Notes under the pieces: model-generated
The model's input: the letters and a program-made list of their open reading frames with translations, nothing else
What the model was told of the DNA's origin: nothing
Database searches by the model: none
Source: Glaciecola petra
GTDB taxonomy: Bacteria; Pseudomonadota; Gammaproteobacteria; Enterobacterales; Alteromonadaceae
NCBI RefSeq assembly: GCF_031846345.1
Contig: NZ_JAVRHX010000004.1
Coordinates: 1 to 64,000 of the forward strand
Direction: 5' to 3'
DNA: 64,000 nucleotides
Position numbers and translations under genes: made by a program
Shown: one piece after another, positions 8,022 to 16,915 of the stretch
Numbering within the stretch: position 1 is the first letter of the stretch
How the letters are laid out: every line of letters starts with the position of its first letter

Positions 8022-10574
8022 TTCATCATTCAAGCTAATTCTCACAATATCCCTTCCCTTGAGTTTATCTTCAAGTAAAGCTTGTGCCAATGGGTTTTCA
8101 ATTTCAATTTGAATAGCACGTTTTAGCGGTCTGGCACCATATACTGGATCAAAACCGGCGTCGGCTAGTTTGTCTAAGGCACCGGCAGAAATTTCTAATT
8201 TGTATCCAAGTTCATGTAGACGCCCTCGTAAAGATGCTAATTGTATTTTGGCAATCTGCTTTATTTGCTCTTTAGAAAGCGAATGGAAAACAACAATATC
8301 ATCCACTCTATTGATAAACTCTGGTCTGAAATGGCCCGCAACCACTTGCATTACATCGCCTTTCATACTTTCGTAGTCAACTTGTTGGTCCTGTGTTTGA
8401 ATGATATCTGAACCCAAATTAGAGGTCATAATGATGACAGTATTTTTAAAATTAACCGTTCGTCCTTGACCATCAGTAAGCCTGCCATCATCTAAAACCT
8501 GAAGCAAAATATTGAATACATCGGGATGCGCTTTTTCAACCTCATCTAACAGAATAACTGAATAGGGCTTTCGTCTGACTGCTTCGGTTAAATAGCCACC
8601 TTCTTCATAGCCTACATAACCCGGAGGAGCACCAACAAGTCTTGCAACTGAATGTTTTTCCATAAACTCAGACATATCAATTCGGATCATGGCATCGTTC
8701 GAGTCAAACATAAAATTTGCTAGCGCCTTACAGAGTTCAGTTTTCCCCACGCCAGTAGGCCCTAAGAATAAAAATGACCCCATTGGTTTGTCGGGATCGG
8801 CTAAACCGGCTCTTGAACGTCTAATGGCGTTTGAAACTGCCTTTACCGCTTCTTCTTGGCCAACAACTCGTTTCCCTATGCTAGCTTCCATTTGTACCAG
8901 TTTTTCTTTTTCACCTTCTAACATTTTACTAACAGGAATACCCGTCCAACGCGACAGAACATCGGCAATTTCAGCTTCAGTTACTTTATTTTTTAGCAAG
9001 GTATTGTTACTTTTTTCTGTTTCCGAAACACTTTCTAGCTTAGATTCAAGTTCAGGAATACGGCCATATTGCAATTCAGACATTCTACTCAAATCACTGG
9101 CTCTTCTTGCAATTTCAAGATCGAGTTTTGCCTGTTCTAATTCTGCTTTTATGCCTTGAGTACCCTGCATAGCGTCTTTTTCTGTATTCCAAACGGTTTC
9201 TAACTCAGAAAATTTAGATTCAGCTTGCTCGCGTTCTAACTCTATTATCTCTAATCGCTTATGACTAGCTGTGTCTGTTTCTTTTGACAATGCTTGCTCT
9301 TCTAGTTTGAGTTGAATAATTCGTCTTTCAAGTTTATCCATTTCTTCAGGTTTAGAATCAATTTGTAAACGAATACTTGAGGCTGCTTCATCAATTAGAT
9401 CGATTGCTTTGTCAGGCAGTTGGCGGTCGCTAATATACCTATTTGACAAACTTGCTGCTGCAACGATCGCAGGGTCAGTAATATCAACGCTATGGTGTAA
9501 CTCATAACGTTCTTTTAAACCTCTCAAAATAGCAATTGTGTCTTCAACACTGGGTTGGTCGACCAATACCTTTTGGAAGCGTCTTTCAAGCGCCGCGTCC
9601 TTTTCGATATATTGTCGATATTCGTCAAGCGTAGTTGCGCCAACACAATGTAACTCTCCTCTAGCTAGTGCGGGCTTTAGCATGTTGCCTGCATCCATTG
9701 CACCTTCGCCCTTACCTGCACCTACCATAGTATGTAATTCATCGATGAAAAGGATGACCCGCCCTTCCTCTTTAGCTAGTTCATTCAGTACAGCTTTTAA
9801 GCGCTCTTCAAACTCACCTCGATATTTAGCACCAGCTAACAGAGCACCCATGTCTAACGACAATACACGCTTGTTTTTTAGCCCCTCAGGTACTTCAGAA
9901 TTTATTATTCGCTGCGCTAAGCCTTCTGCAATGGCAGTTTTACCTACCCCGGGCTCACCAATCAAAACAGGGTTATTTTTGGTTCTACGTTGTAATACTT
10001 GAACCGTTCTTCTTATTTCGTCATCTCGACCTATCACAGGGTCAAGTTTTCCTTGCTCCGCTCTTTCTGTTAGATCGCTTGTGTACTTTTCTAGTGCCTG
10101 TCGAACATCTTCTGCGTTTTGATCGGTAACTTTCTGGCCTTTTCTGATATGTTCGATTGCTTTTTCAATCTTCTCTTTTTGTAAACCTAGTTTATCGAAA
10201 ATTTTGCCAAGCACACCTTGGTCTTCGCTAGACGCTAACACGAATATTTCTGACGTAATATAATCATCTTTTCTTTTTTGAGCTATTTTATCGCACAAGT
10301 TTAGCGATTTAACTAACTCGCGTCCCAATTGAACATCAGCTTCTGGGCCCTGAATTTTAGGTAACTTGTCTATGCTTTCATTAACCATAGACCGTAGGCT
10401 ATTTATATTGACGCCAGTATGTTCAAACAATGGCCGAATACTTGTACCTTGCTGGTTCAACATTGCAGACATTAGATGCACAGGCTCAATATATTGATTG
10501 TCTCGTCCAAGTGCTAACGATTGAGCGTCAGAAATAGCCACTTGAAACTTATTAGTAAATTTATCTAAACGCAT
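8001..10574 (-). CDS. clpB: ClpB disaggregase (Hsp100 ATPase)
   Basis: ClpB works with DnaK to extract and refold aggregated proteins after heat stress. The chosen ATG at 10574 follows AAAGGAAAAG and gives the family start MRLDKFTNKF and 857 residues, the usual length. A frame extending to 10625 adds 17 residues without support. Order of parts: N-domain (1-145), first AAA+ with GEPGVGKTAIAEGLA and the Walker B IDELHTMVGAG, the long coiled-coil M-domain (around 400-530), second AAA+ with GPTGVGKTELCKALA and LLDEVEKAHPDV, and the C-terminal domain. All catalytic motifs are intact. A sigma-32 promoter lies directly upstream. Confidence 0.97.
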   Translation of the reverse strand: MRLDKFTNKFQVAISDAQSLALGRDNQYIEPVHLMSAMLNQQGTSIRPLFEHTGVNINSLRSMVNESIDKLPKIQGPEADVQLGRELVKSLNLCDKIAQKRKDDYITSEIFVLASSEDQGVLGKIFDKLGLQKEKIEKAIEHIRKGQKVTDQNAEDVRQALEKYTSDLTERAEQGKLDPVIGRDDEIRRTVQVLQRRTKNNPVLIGEPGVGKTAIAEGLAQRIINSEVPEGLKNKRVLSLDMGALLAGAKYRGEFEERLKAVLNELAKEEGRVILFIDELHTMVGAGKGEGAMDAGNMLKPALARGELHCVGATTLDEYRQYIEKDAALERRFQKVLVDQPSVEDTIAILRGLKERYELHHSVDITDPAIVAAASLSNRYISDRQLPDKAIDLIDEAASSIRLQIDSKPEEMDKLERRIIQLKLEEQALSKETDTASHKRLEIIELEREQAESKFSELETVWNTEKDAMQGTQGIKAELEQAKLDLEIARRASDLSRMSELQYGRIPELESKLESVSETEKSNNTLLKNKVTEAEIADVLSRWTGIPVSKMLEGEKEKLVQMEASIGKRVVGQEEAVKAVSNAIRRSRAGLADPDKPMGSFLFLGPTGVGKTELCKALANFMFDSNDAMIRIDMSEFMEKHSVARLVGAPPGYVGYEEGGYLTEAVRRKPYSVILLDEVEKAHPDVFNILLQVLDDGRLTDGQGRTVNFKNTVIIMTSNLGSDIIQTQDQQVDYESMKGDVMQVVAGHFRPEFINRVDDIVVFHSLSKEQIKQIAKIQLASLRGRLHELGYKLEISAGALDKLADAGFDPVYGARPLKRAIQIEIENPLAQALLEDKLKGRDIVRISLNDEGCFSLA

Positions 10575-10637
10575 TGCTTTTCCTTTATGATCTGAAGGCC
10601 TTTCAAATTCTTCAGAAAAATACATGTCATAATTAGA

Positions 10638-10666
10638 ATATGGGTATTTGGTATTTGTATTTCAAG
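10638..10666 (-). promoter_or_regulatory. Sigma-32 heat-shock promoter of clpB
   Basis: On the minus strand CTTGAAA (complement of 10660-10666) and CCCATAT (complement of 10638-10644) are separated by 15 bp. This matches the RpoH consensus CTTGAAA / CCCATnT. The predicted start lies about 60 nt before the clpB ATG. Confidence 0.85.
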
Positions 10667-10698
10667 TGATGAAAATTTAGCAGGTAGATTAAGGACTA

Positions 10699-11508
10699 TT
10701 ACAACCTAATTATTACTGTTGCCATACGGCCGGTTTGATTGTTCCCTAGATGTTGCGACCGCCGGTGCGAAAAACAGGAAAGGGTTGCATAACTACAAAC
10801 GGGTGAAACTTCTACATTGTTAACATTCAAATCTGTTAATTGCTGTACCGCTATTGCGCGCAAATCAACAAAATATTTATTGTTCTCAGCTTCTTTGATT
10901 GAGTGAGAATAATCTTTGAAATTTGCAAGCACTTCTTGCCCAATTTCGAAGTGCTGTGCTGAAATCGATGGACCAATCCATGCGTTTATCGATTCTTTAG
11001 GCGAAAAACAAGCAACACCATTATAGATAATATTCGACAATAACCCACGCCACCCTGCATGCACAACAGTAATCGTATTCGTCTGAGTAGAAGCCATTAC
11101 AATGGGTAAACAATCTGCAGTCATTACAGCTAACGGTTGTAAGCGATCATTGGCAGTACATCCATCAGCTATCATTGCTGGTGACGAATTTAAATCGTTT
11201 ACGGTAACAACACGATTGCTATGCTGTTGGTTTAACCAAGGAATATCAGCAGGTCGCTTTCCACCTTTGACACTTTGCTCTACCAAATAATCGTTCAATC
11301 GTTGGCGATTTTGTCGTACTGATTGACTATCGTCTTGTACATGTAAGCCAACATTTAATGATTCATAACAGCCCTCACTAACACCGCCAATTGTGCTTGT
11401 TGTAAAACACAAAACATCATCAGCAAGAGGTGTTTGTGGCGAAAATGTTTTTGAAGCTGAAAGGATATTATGACTCAAAAATGTTTTACCATTGACTTGG
11501 CATATCAT
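10699..11508 (-). CDS. pgeF: Peptidoglycan editing factor / polyphenol-oxidase family protein
   Basis: This 269-residue member of the YfiH/DUF152 (laccase-domain) family is cytosolic. E. coli YfiH has been linked to correcting misincorporated L-Ser in peptidoglycan precursors, and other homologs act on purine nucleosides. Family motifs are present: GGVSEGCYESLNVGLHV near the N-terminus, QQHSNRVV, ADCLPIVMA and HAGWRGL, which supply the Cys/His metal site, and IGPSIS. The ATG at 11508 lies inside the last codons of rluD (overlap 23 bp), so the two are translationally linked, as in many Gammaproteobacteria. Confidence 0.88.
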   Translation of the reverse strand: MICQVNGKTFLSHNILSASKTFSPQTPLADDVLCFTTSTIGGVSEGCYESLNVGLHVQDDSQSVRQNRQRLNDYLVEQSVKGGKRPADIPWLNQQHSNRVVTVNDLNSSPAMIADGCTANDRLQPLAVMTADCLPIVMASTQTNTITVVHAGWRGLLSNIIYNGVACFSPKESINAWIGPSISAQHFEIGQEVLANFKDYSHSIKEAENNKYFVDLRAIAVQQLTDLNVNNVEVSPVCSYATLSCFSHRRSQHLGNNQTGRMATVIIRL

Positions 11509-12472
11509 TTATTTCTAGGTCTTTTCCCATTTCGACTAGCAACTTTTGCATATCGTTAGGAATAGCCACTGACCAAGATAAGTTTTCTTCGCTTGTTGGG
11601 TGAGTTAGGCTTAATTGAATAGCATGTAGTGCCTGTCGTTTAAAGCTTTGTAAGTGTCTCACAAAATCACTGCTCGCATTTTTTGGTAAGCGTGGTCTCC
11701 CACCATATTGAATATCCCCCACAATTGGATGTTTGATGTGGGCCATATGCACCCTAATTTGATGGGTCCTACCTGTCTCGAGTTTTAAGCGTATATGAGT
11801 ATGTGCTCTATACTTCTTTTTTACTCGGTAATGGGTTACTGCTTCTTTACCTGTTTGGCGCACTGCCATTAATGTTCTTTTAGTTGCATGTCGGTCTATA
11901 TTTTCGTCGACTATACCCCCAGCAATCATATTACCTAAGACCAAGGCTTCATATTCTCGGCCCATTTCCCTTGCTTGTAATTGCTTGACTAATTGCGTTT
12001 GGGCACTCAAGGTCTTTGCCACAACCATCAGCCCTGTTGTATCTTTGTCTAAACGATGCACAATGCCTGCTCTTGGCACATTTTCAATATCTGGGTAGTG
12101 GTTTAATAAGGCATTCAAAATAGTCCCTGAAGTATTTCCAGCACCAGGATGCACAACCAAGTCAGCAGGTTTGTTAATAATAATAATATCGTCGTCTTCG
12201 TGCACAATATCAAGCTTAATATCTTGCGCTTGATTAGTGACCTGTACTTCTTGCATTGCGCTTATTTCAATCTCTTCGCCACCCTTTAGCTTAAGTCGTG
12301 GAGTCGTTACGATTTCATTGTTTAGCTTCACCTTTCCGGCCAAAATCCACTCTTTCAACTTAGAACGAGAATATTCTGGGAACAAACGCGCAATTGATTG
12401 GTCTAGTCTGGTATCATAAAGATCATCAGATGCTTTGGCATTTAGCGATATTTCGTTGACTTGTTGGCTCAT
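11486..12472 (-). CDS. rluD: 23S rRNA pseudouridine synthase RluD
   Basis: RluD makes pseudouridines 1911, 1915 and 1917 in helix 69 of 23S rRNA. The protein begins with an S4 RNA-binding domain (RLDQSIARLFPEYSRSKLKEW, split: RLDQSIARLF then PEYSRSKLKEW). The catalytic motif HRLDKDTTGLMVV holds the active Asp, and RTHQIRVHMAH follows. The ATG at 12472 (MSQQVNE) is preferred over the one at 12484 because it fits the family start; neither has a strong ribosome site. It gives 328 residues. It is divergent from bamD, a pairing conserved in many Gammaproteobacteria, and overlaps pgeF downstream. Confidence 0.93.
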   Translation of the reverse strand: MSQQVNEISLNAKASDDLYDTRLDQSIARLFPEYSRSKLKEWILAGKVKLNNEIVTTPRLKLKGGEEIEISAMQEVQVTNQAQDIKLDIVHEDDDIIIINKPADLVVHPGAGNTSGTILNALLNHYPDIENVPRAGIVHRLDKDTTGLMVVAKTLSAQTQLVKQLQAREMGREYEALVLGNMIAGGIVDENIDRHATKRTLMAVRQTGKEAVTHYRVKKKYRAHTHIRLKLETGRTHQIRVHMAHIKHPIVGDIQYGGRPRLPKNASSDFVRHLQSFKRQALHAIQLSLTHPTSEENLSWSVAIPNDMQKLLVEMGKDLEINDMPSQW

Positions 12473-12593
12473 AAACGTGATCATTGGACAATAGATGGTG
12501 CGAGTATATCAAGGCTTTCGTGCGAACGCCTTAAAGACTTTAATAATAATAAATTTAATCAATAGACGATATTAGTAAGAGAATAAATAAAAA

Positions 12594-13364
12594 ATGATAA
12601 AGCGTAAGAATTTTGTTTCGGTAATGTTTGTGGTTTTTGCTGTAATAACGCTAAGCGGTTGTTCTTCTTCTGATGATGAGCAACTAGAGTTGCTAGCCAA
12701 TCAGGGAGCACAAGCGCTCTATAACGAAGCCAAACGAAATATGAATATAGGTAATTTCACCGCTGCAGCGCAAATACTAAGCAGTATTGATTCTAAATTT
12801 CCATTCGGTCCTTTGTCGCATCAGGTTCAACTTGACCTAATATATTCCTTTTATAAAACAGCCAACCCAGAACAGACTTTAGCGACTATCGATAGGTTTA
12901 TTCGGTTAAATCCAAATCATGCGGATGTTGAATATGCATTGTATATGCGTGGTATTACAAATATGGAGCGAGACAGTAACTTGTTTCAGTCTTTATTTAA
13001 TGTAGACCGCTCTGATCGCGACCCATCTTTGTCGAGAGAAGCATTTGAAGACTTTAGAAGATTAATTGAGTCTCACCCAGATTCAAAATATGCAGCGGAC
13101 GCAAAACAACGTATGTTGTATATCAAAGATCGATTAGCGAGATACGAAATTGAAGTTGCACGTTTTTATATGCGTAGAGAAGCGTGGGTAGCAGCAGCTA
13201 ACCGCGGCCGTTATGTATTAGAATATTTTGGTGATACTGAACAGGTTCAACCAGCACTTGAAATAATGGTCTCTAGTTATGATCAATTAGGTTTAGATTC
13301 GTTAAAGTCTAATGCTTTAAAAACACTCAAACTTAATTATCCTGCTAGTGAATTTATCCAGTAG
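12594..13364 (+). CDS. bamD: Outer-membrane assembly lipoprotein BamD
   Basis: BamD is an essential lipoprotein of the Bam complex that inserts beta-barrels into the outer membrane. The signal peptide ends in a lipobox, ITLSGC, with Cys-23 as the lipidated residue. The rest holds TPR-like helices, including LYNEAKRNMNIGNFTAAAQ, FPFGPLSHQVQLDLIY and the family stretch ADAKQRMLYIKDRLARYE. Length is 256, slightly more than E. coli BamD (245). It is monocistronic, divergent from rluD. Confidence 0.96.
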   Translation: MIKRKNFVSVMFVVFAVITLSGCSSSDDEQLELLANQGAQALYNEAKRNMNIGNFTAAAQILSSIDSKFPFGPLSHQVQLDLIYSFYKTANPEQTLATIDRFIRLNPNHADVEYALYMRGITNMERDSNLFQSLFNVDRSDRDPSLSREAFEDFRRLIESHPDSKYAADAKQRMLYIKDRLARYEIEVARFYMRREAWVAAANRGRYVLEYFGDTEQVQPALEIMVSSYDQLGLDSLKSNALKTLKLNYPASEFIQ

Positions 13365-13404
13365 GCAAGACCTTTTATTGCATGAACGTGCTTACGCTAT
13401 GTGT

Positions 13405-14091
13405 CTAGGAATTTGCTCTAAAGTAGAGATGACTTAGGGGATTTATTAGTCTGGCCCATCCTGTCGTAAAATATAGGGGTTGGTCTATAATACTAAACAC
13501 CAAACATCCTTCATCTCCGACTGCAACGGGTGTATGAGTATGCGTAGAATCTAGCGATATAAAATCTCCACTGTCATACTCTTCATTTCCATCTGCAAAC
13601 TTACCATCTATGACGAGGGTTAATTCGCTGCCTTTGTGAGTGTGTTCTGGAACGCCACCATCCTTTTCCATATAGATAAACTGAGCAAGATGACCACCAC
13701 CGATTTCAACCGGTGCCTGCCATAGTTTTCCGAGTAAATGAGACCATTCACCGATTCTATTAGAAAATCGGGATAATGCTTCAGGTAAAATAAAGTCTCT
13801 GCCATCTACAGATAAGGTCTGTTTTACAAACCCATCAGCATTTATATGTTGAGTGGCAGCTGGAAGCTCCATGATGCTTTCACACATATTCACTAATGAA
13901 GAATCAAGGTAGTTTTTTCGACTCGATGGCTTAATCGCCTGCAACGCTAGGTTTTCAGTAAACGCAGTTGCTTTTTCCGCACACTCATCACACAAATCGA
14001 GATGCGCGGAAATAAGCAATGACTTTGCTGGCACTAAACTCCCTTCTACAAAACCAACTAAATCCGTGTCAGTAGGGTGAAACTTAATCAT
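13405..14091 (-). CDS. chrR: ChrR-type zinc anti-sigma factor with cupin domain
   Basis: This 228-residue protein is likely the partner of the adjacent ECF sigma factor, which it would hold inactive until singlet oxygen or a similar oxidant releases it. The N-terminal anti-sigma domain has His-5, His-30, Cys-34 and Cys-37 (HLDLCDEC). This pattern equals, with a shift of one, the H6/H31/C35/C38 zinc site of Rhodobacter sphaeroides ChrR. The C-terminal cupin (about 115-215) has PEHTHKGSE and a later HTHTP, which would bind a second metal. The gene starts five bases after the sigma gene stop, as expected for co-synthesis. The inducing signal is inferred from the family. Confidence 0.85.
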   Translation of the reverse strand: MIKFHPTDTDLVGFVEGSLVPAKSLLISAHLDLCDECAEKATAFTENLALQAIKPSSRKNYLDSSLVNMCESIMELPAATQHINADGFVKQTLSVDGRDFILPEALSRFSNRIGEWSHLLGKLWQAPVEIGGGHLAQFIYMEKDGGVPEHTHKGSELTLVIDGKFADGNEEYDSGDFISLDSTHTHTPVAVGDEGCLVFSIIDQPLYFTTGWARLINPLSHLYFRANS

Positions 14092-14096
14092 GTGTT

Positions 14097-14711
14097 CTAA
14101 TCATGTTCTCTTAACATATCTTTCAAACGTTGCAGCGCTAACCTTGTACGGGACTTGACTGTACCCAGCGGTATCTCAAGTTCATCTGCCACTTCTTGCT
14201 GTGACTTTCCGTCAATATAGATAGCTTCAATCACCTTTTTTTGCTTCAACGGTAGCTCTTCAAAATAATGTCCAACCTGCTCTAGGGTGATTTGCTCATC
14301 TAAAGGTGCTGTTTTGGTATCTGCCGTTTGCTCGCAAAGAATAGGCCACAGATCGTCGCTGCACACATCCTCTTTGCGGTTTTGCAACTTTCTTAACATA
14401 TCAAATCTGATGTTCCGCGCAATAGTAAATATCCACGTAGACGGCGAACCTTTTTCAGCATTAAACAAATGTGCTTTTTGCCACACATTTGACATAGTGT
14501 CTTGCACTAACTCCATTGCTAAAGCTTCGTTACCCATTTGTTTCAAGGCGTACGAACGCAAACGTGGCGCAAAATAACTAAATACTTTCGAAAAAGATAA
14601 CTTACAACGTTTGACTGCCACGGTGTTGAGATAAGCGGACATTTCTGCTGCACACTCTTTTGGCTTGCATGTATCGTTTCTTTGTTTATCCAATGGAATT
14701 CCGATTAGCAT
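14097..14711 (-). CDS. ECF sigma factor (ChrR-linked, ECF11-like)
   Basis: This RpoE-like sigma factor has 204 residues from the ATG at 14711, which follows AAAGG by ten bases; a further in-frame ATG at 14750 has no ribosome site. Region 2 is near residues 50-120 (ELVQDTMSNVWQKAHLF, then WIFTIARNIRFDMLRK), and region 4 carries the helix-turn-helix KSQQEVADELEIPLGTVKSR. Pairing with a zinc-cupin anti-sigma assigns it to the photooxidative-stress (ECF11) group rather than to the envelope sigma-E at 61995. A likely target is the five-gene operon 1 kb upstream at 15729. No clear TGATC-type promoter was seen in front of it, so autoregulation is unproven. Confidence 0.88.
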   Translation of the reverse strand: MLIGIPLDKQRNDTCKPKECAAEMSAYLNTVAVKRCKLSFSKVFSYFAPRLRSYALKQMGNEALAMELVQDTMSNVWQKAHLFNAEKGSPSTWIFTIARNIRFDMLRKLQNRKEDVCSDDLWPILCEQTADTKTAPLDEQITLEQVGHYFEELPLKQKKVIEAIYIDGKSQQEVADELEIPLGTVKSRTRLALQRLKDMLREHD

Positions 14712-14889
14712 AACGCTGTTACCTTTGTTGTATTTAATAGTAGTATGCAAATCAGTATAACGAAAGTTTATGAAGTAGATAGTTAAATAAAATTAATATT
14801 AGGTAAGGTTTTCTCGAAGAATATATGTATACCTCAATATTTATTCGATGTGAGATGCATCGTCTAGCCTTGCTTTGTTATGTAAACTC

Positions 14890-14907
14890 GTATCCTGTTT
14901 TGGATAC
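14890..14907. promoter_or_regulatory. Perfect inverted repeat upstream of the ECF sigma gene
   Basis: GTATCC and GGATAC are separated by six bases, about 180 bp before the sigma-factor ATG and 65 bp after the stop of the Lon-domain gene. It may be an operator or a weak hairpin; no T run follows. The rest of the gap 14712-14971 shows only AT-rich DNA with a possible -10 (TATACT, minus strand, near 14757). Confidence 0.3.
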
Positions 14908-14971
14908 TTAGGGGAAACCGTCCTTCCCAATGCGCTTCAGTTAATAAGCTTCGGTTAATGTGGTTTTTAGT

Positions 14972-15538
14972 CTATTCGATTAGTTGACTCAAGTAATTTA
15001 ATACTTTTTTACAATCGCCTTGCAGTAAAAAATGCTGTTTTTGTTCAGCTCCCACTGGCAACAGTTCTAACCAACGGTTTATTATCCAGATAGGGTCGTC
15101 AAAATGGGTTTTGTCATATAACGCGCTGACTTCAGGATACATATCAAAAATCTCTCTTAACCTGTCGTCTATGGGATTGAGTTCGTATTCAGATAAATCA
15201 CAATCCCACTTTTTAATAATACTAAGCTCGCCTATGCGCAAACCATCTTTTTCACTTTCTATGTTTGAAACCTCTACACACTCGATTCCTTCGACCGTGA
15301 CGCCCAACAACCCGTCATCAAGTACGTCAAAATCAATCACATTACACAAGGTGCCAACACCGAAAATATGACTGTTGTTCGCACTGTCGCCGGCACTATT
15401 TAGCATACAGATGGCAAAAGGCTTATTTTCGCTGCAAGACTGTTTGATCATTCGTACATATCTTGGCTCAAAAATTCTAAGTGCCATCCTACCTCCGGGT
15501 AAGATGTGAGACGATAAAGGAAAAAGTGGCGCTTTCAT
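14972..15538 (-). CDS. Stand-alone Lon N-terminal (LON substrate-binding) domain protein
   Basis: A 188-residue protein made only of the Lon/PUA-like substrate-binding domain. The typical opening is PLFPLSSHILPGGRMALRIFEPRY, split: PLFPLSSHILPGG then RMALRIFEPRY; later come FAICML, GTLCNVIDFD and a helical C-terminal half with HFDDPIWIINRWLELLP. There is no ATPase or protease domain. Such proteins are common in marine Gammaproteobacteria; their role is not established. It lies between the ECF-chrR pair and the presumed target operon, transcribed toward the sigma gene, so it could belong to the same stress regulon. That link is only by position. Confidence 0.8.
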   Translation of the reverse strand: MKAPLFPLSSHILPGGRMALRIFEPRYVRMIKQSCSENKPFAICMLNSAGDSANNSHIFGVGTLCNVIDFDVLDDGLLGVTVEGIECVEVSNIESEKDGLRIGELSIIKKWDCDLSEYELNPIDDRLREIFDMYPEVSALYDKTHFDDPIWIINRWLELLPVGAEQKQHFLLQGDCKKVLNYLSQLIE

Positions 15539-15665
15539 TTGAATAGACTAGGCTTTGTTATTGATGTAGTTATTTACTCGATTTTTCTTAAAACAGATCC
15601 TTATAATCATTGAGATAAATGCAAAAGTAAAAGAAATTAAATAAACGTAATGTAGTGGTTTTATA

Positions 15666-15694
15666 TGATCTGAGAGAAGATCAGAGCGTAAATG
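15666..15694 (+). promoter_or_regulatory. Candidate ECF11-type promoter with palindromic -35
   Basis: TGATCT (15666-15671), 17 bp, then TAAATG (15689-15694, within GCGTAAATG). The -35 resembles the TGATCC element that I recall for Rhodobacter sigma-E (ChrR-linked) promoters. The same TGATCT forms a perfect inverted repeat with AGATCA at 15678-15683, spaced by six bases. It precedes the five-gene operon by about 40 bp. No other strong promoter is visible in 15539-15728. Confidence 0.5.
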
Positions 15695-15728
15695 CTCATA
15701 TGACACCTAATATAGAATTAACAACACC

Positions 15729-16151
15729 ATGACTGTTATCAATCGATTTTCTTCGTTTTATACCGACTTAGCGAGCATGCAAATATCGGAATTGAGTCAC
15801 ATATATAGCGATGATGTTTTATTTATCGATCCGATTGCAGAACACCGCGGAATAAACGCTGTAGAGAAGTATTTTGATAAGCTATTACACAATGCGAAAC
15901 ATTGCCGATTTGACATTCATACCAAAGAAAACACTGAGGATGATAAATTTATTGTCACGTGGACTATGGAGTTTACATCAAGCAGAATGAAAAATGGCAA
16001 CCCGATAAGAGTAGATGGCCTCTCACATTTGCAAGTAGCAGATAACAAGATCACTTTTCATCGAGACTACTATGATTTAGGCCAAATGATATACGAAAAT
16101 GTTCCTATTTTAGGGCGAATCGTTAAGAAAATAAAAAGAGGTTTAGCGTAA
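15729..16151 (+). CDS. NTF2-like/SnoaL-like protein, first gene of the ChrR-type operon
   Basis: A 140-residue single-domain alpha+beta-cone protein with no signal peptide. Features of the fold: an N-terminal helix pair, the strand-turn SDDVLFIDPIAEHRGINAVEKYF, split: SDDVLFIDPIAEHRG then INAVEKYF, and a terminal sheet with WTMEFTSSRMKNG and FHRDYYDLGQMIYE. Members of this superfamily bind or isomerise small hydrophobic ligands; the substrate is unknown. Its stop codon overlaps the next start by one base (TAATG), so it is translated together with the SDR gene. Similar proteins accompany ChrR-sigma systems in other Gammaproteobacteria. Confidence 0.75.
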   Translation: MTVINRFSSFYTDLASMQISELSHIYSDDVLFIDPIAEHRGINAVEKYFDKLLHNAKHCRFDIHTKENTEDDKFIVTWTMEFTSSRMKNGNPIRVDGLSHLQVADNKITFHRDYYDLGQMIYENVPILGRIVKKIKRGLA

Positions 16152-16915
16152 TGGCGACAATACTTATAACAGGGGCAACGTCAGGTCTGGGTGAAGCTTT
16201 AACTTACGAAGCAAGTAAAAATGGGCATAAGGTAATAGCTTGTGGCCGTAACCTAGCCAAACTAGAAGAGCTAGCACAAAAAGATAATGTGCTGACCATA
16301 AGCTTTGATGCAACTAATGAAAAAGCTACGCGCGAAGCGTTAAAGGATATTAGCTGTGATATAGCCGTGATCAATGCAGGCACGTGCGAATATGTTGACG
16401 TTAGGGAAATCGAGCCTGATATGTTTAAACGGGTGTTCGATATTAACCTCTTTGGTGCTATGAACGTCGTCGCTGCACTACAGGGTAATTTGGTTGCTGG
16501 CAATAAATTAGTATTTGTAGATAGCATGGCACGTCTACTTCCTTTTACGCGCAGCCAGGCGTATGGAGCCAGCAAAGCTGCTCTGCATTATGCGTGTAAA
16601 AGTTTTGAAGTGGATTTTGCAAATAAAGGCATTAAGGTGCAAAGCATGTCGCCAGGCTTTGTAAAAACGCCTTTAACCGATAAAAATGATTTTCCAATGC
16701 CTATGTCGATTACGGCAGAGCAAGCAGCAGTTTATATGCTTAAAGGTGTTTTGAGTTCAGCCTCGAGCGTCTACTTCCCACGCCGCTTTGGCGCAATGAT
16801 TCGTTTCTTGAATTTTTTACCAGAATTTGTACAGCGTAAAATCTGTATCAATATGCGTGGGTCGTTAAGTCGTTCTACAAAACCCAAGTCAGATTCAGCA
16901 AGAGGCGGTGCATGA
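16151..16915 (+). CDS. Short-chain dehydrogenase/reductase
   Basis: A 254-residue classical SDR. The cofactor motif TGATSGLG is at residues 7-14, NAG near residue 77, and the catalytic set Ser (VDSMARLLPF) with Tyr-Lys in YGASK near residues 136-140. The Arg after the first glycine motif (CGRNLAKL) points to NADP. The C-terminal basic stretch may touch membrane. The substrate is unknown; its place between an NTF2-like gene and a flavin oxidoreductase suggests oxidation or reduction of a lipid intermediate. It overlaps the next gene by four bases (ATGA). Confidence 0.85.
   Translation: MATILITGATSGLGEALTYEASKNGHKVIACGRNLAKLEELAQKDNVLTISFDATNEKATREALKDISCDIAVINAGTCEYVDVREIEPDMFKRVFDINLFGAMNVVAALQGNLVAGNKLVFVDSMARLLPFTRSQAYGASKAALHYACKSFEVDFANKGIKVQSMSPGFVKTPLTDKNDFPMPMSITAEQAAVYMLKGVLSSASSVYFPRRFGAMIRFLNFLPEFVQRKICINMRGSLSRSTKPKSDSARGGA

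Noticed and set aside
8689..9159. Open frame of 156 codons on the plus strand inside clpB
   Set aside because: It is antisense to intact clpB, has no ribosome site or recognisable domain, and follows the codon pattern of the opposite strand. The same holds for the 154-codon frame at 9538-10002 and the other antisense frames in the window.
14712..14971. Autoregulatory ECF promoter in front of the ECF-chrR pair
   Set aside because: No TGATC-like -35 was found on the minus strand, so I do not list one.
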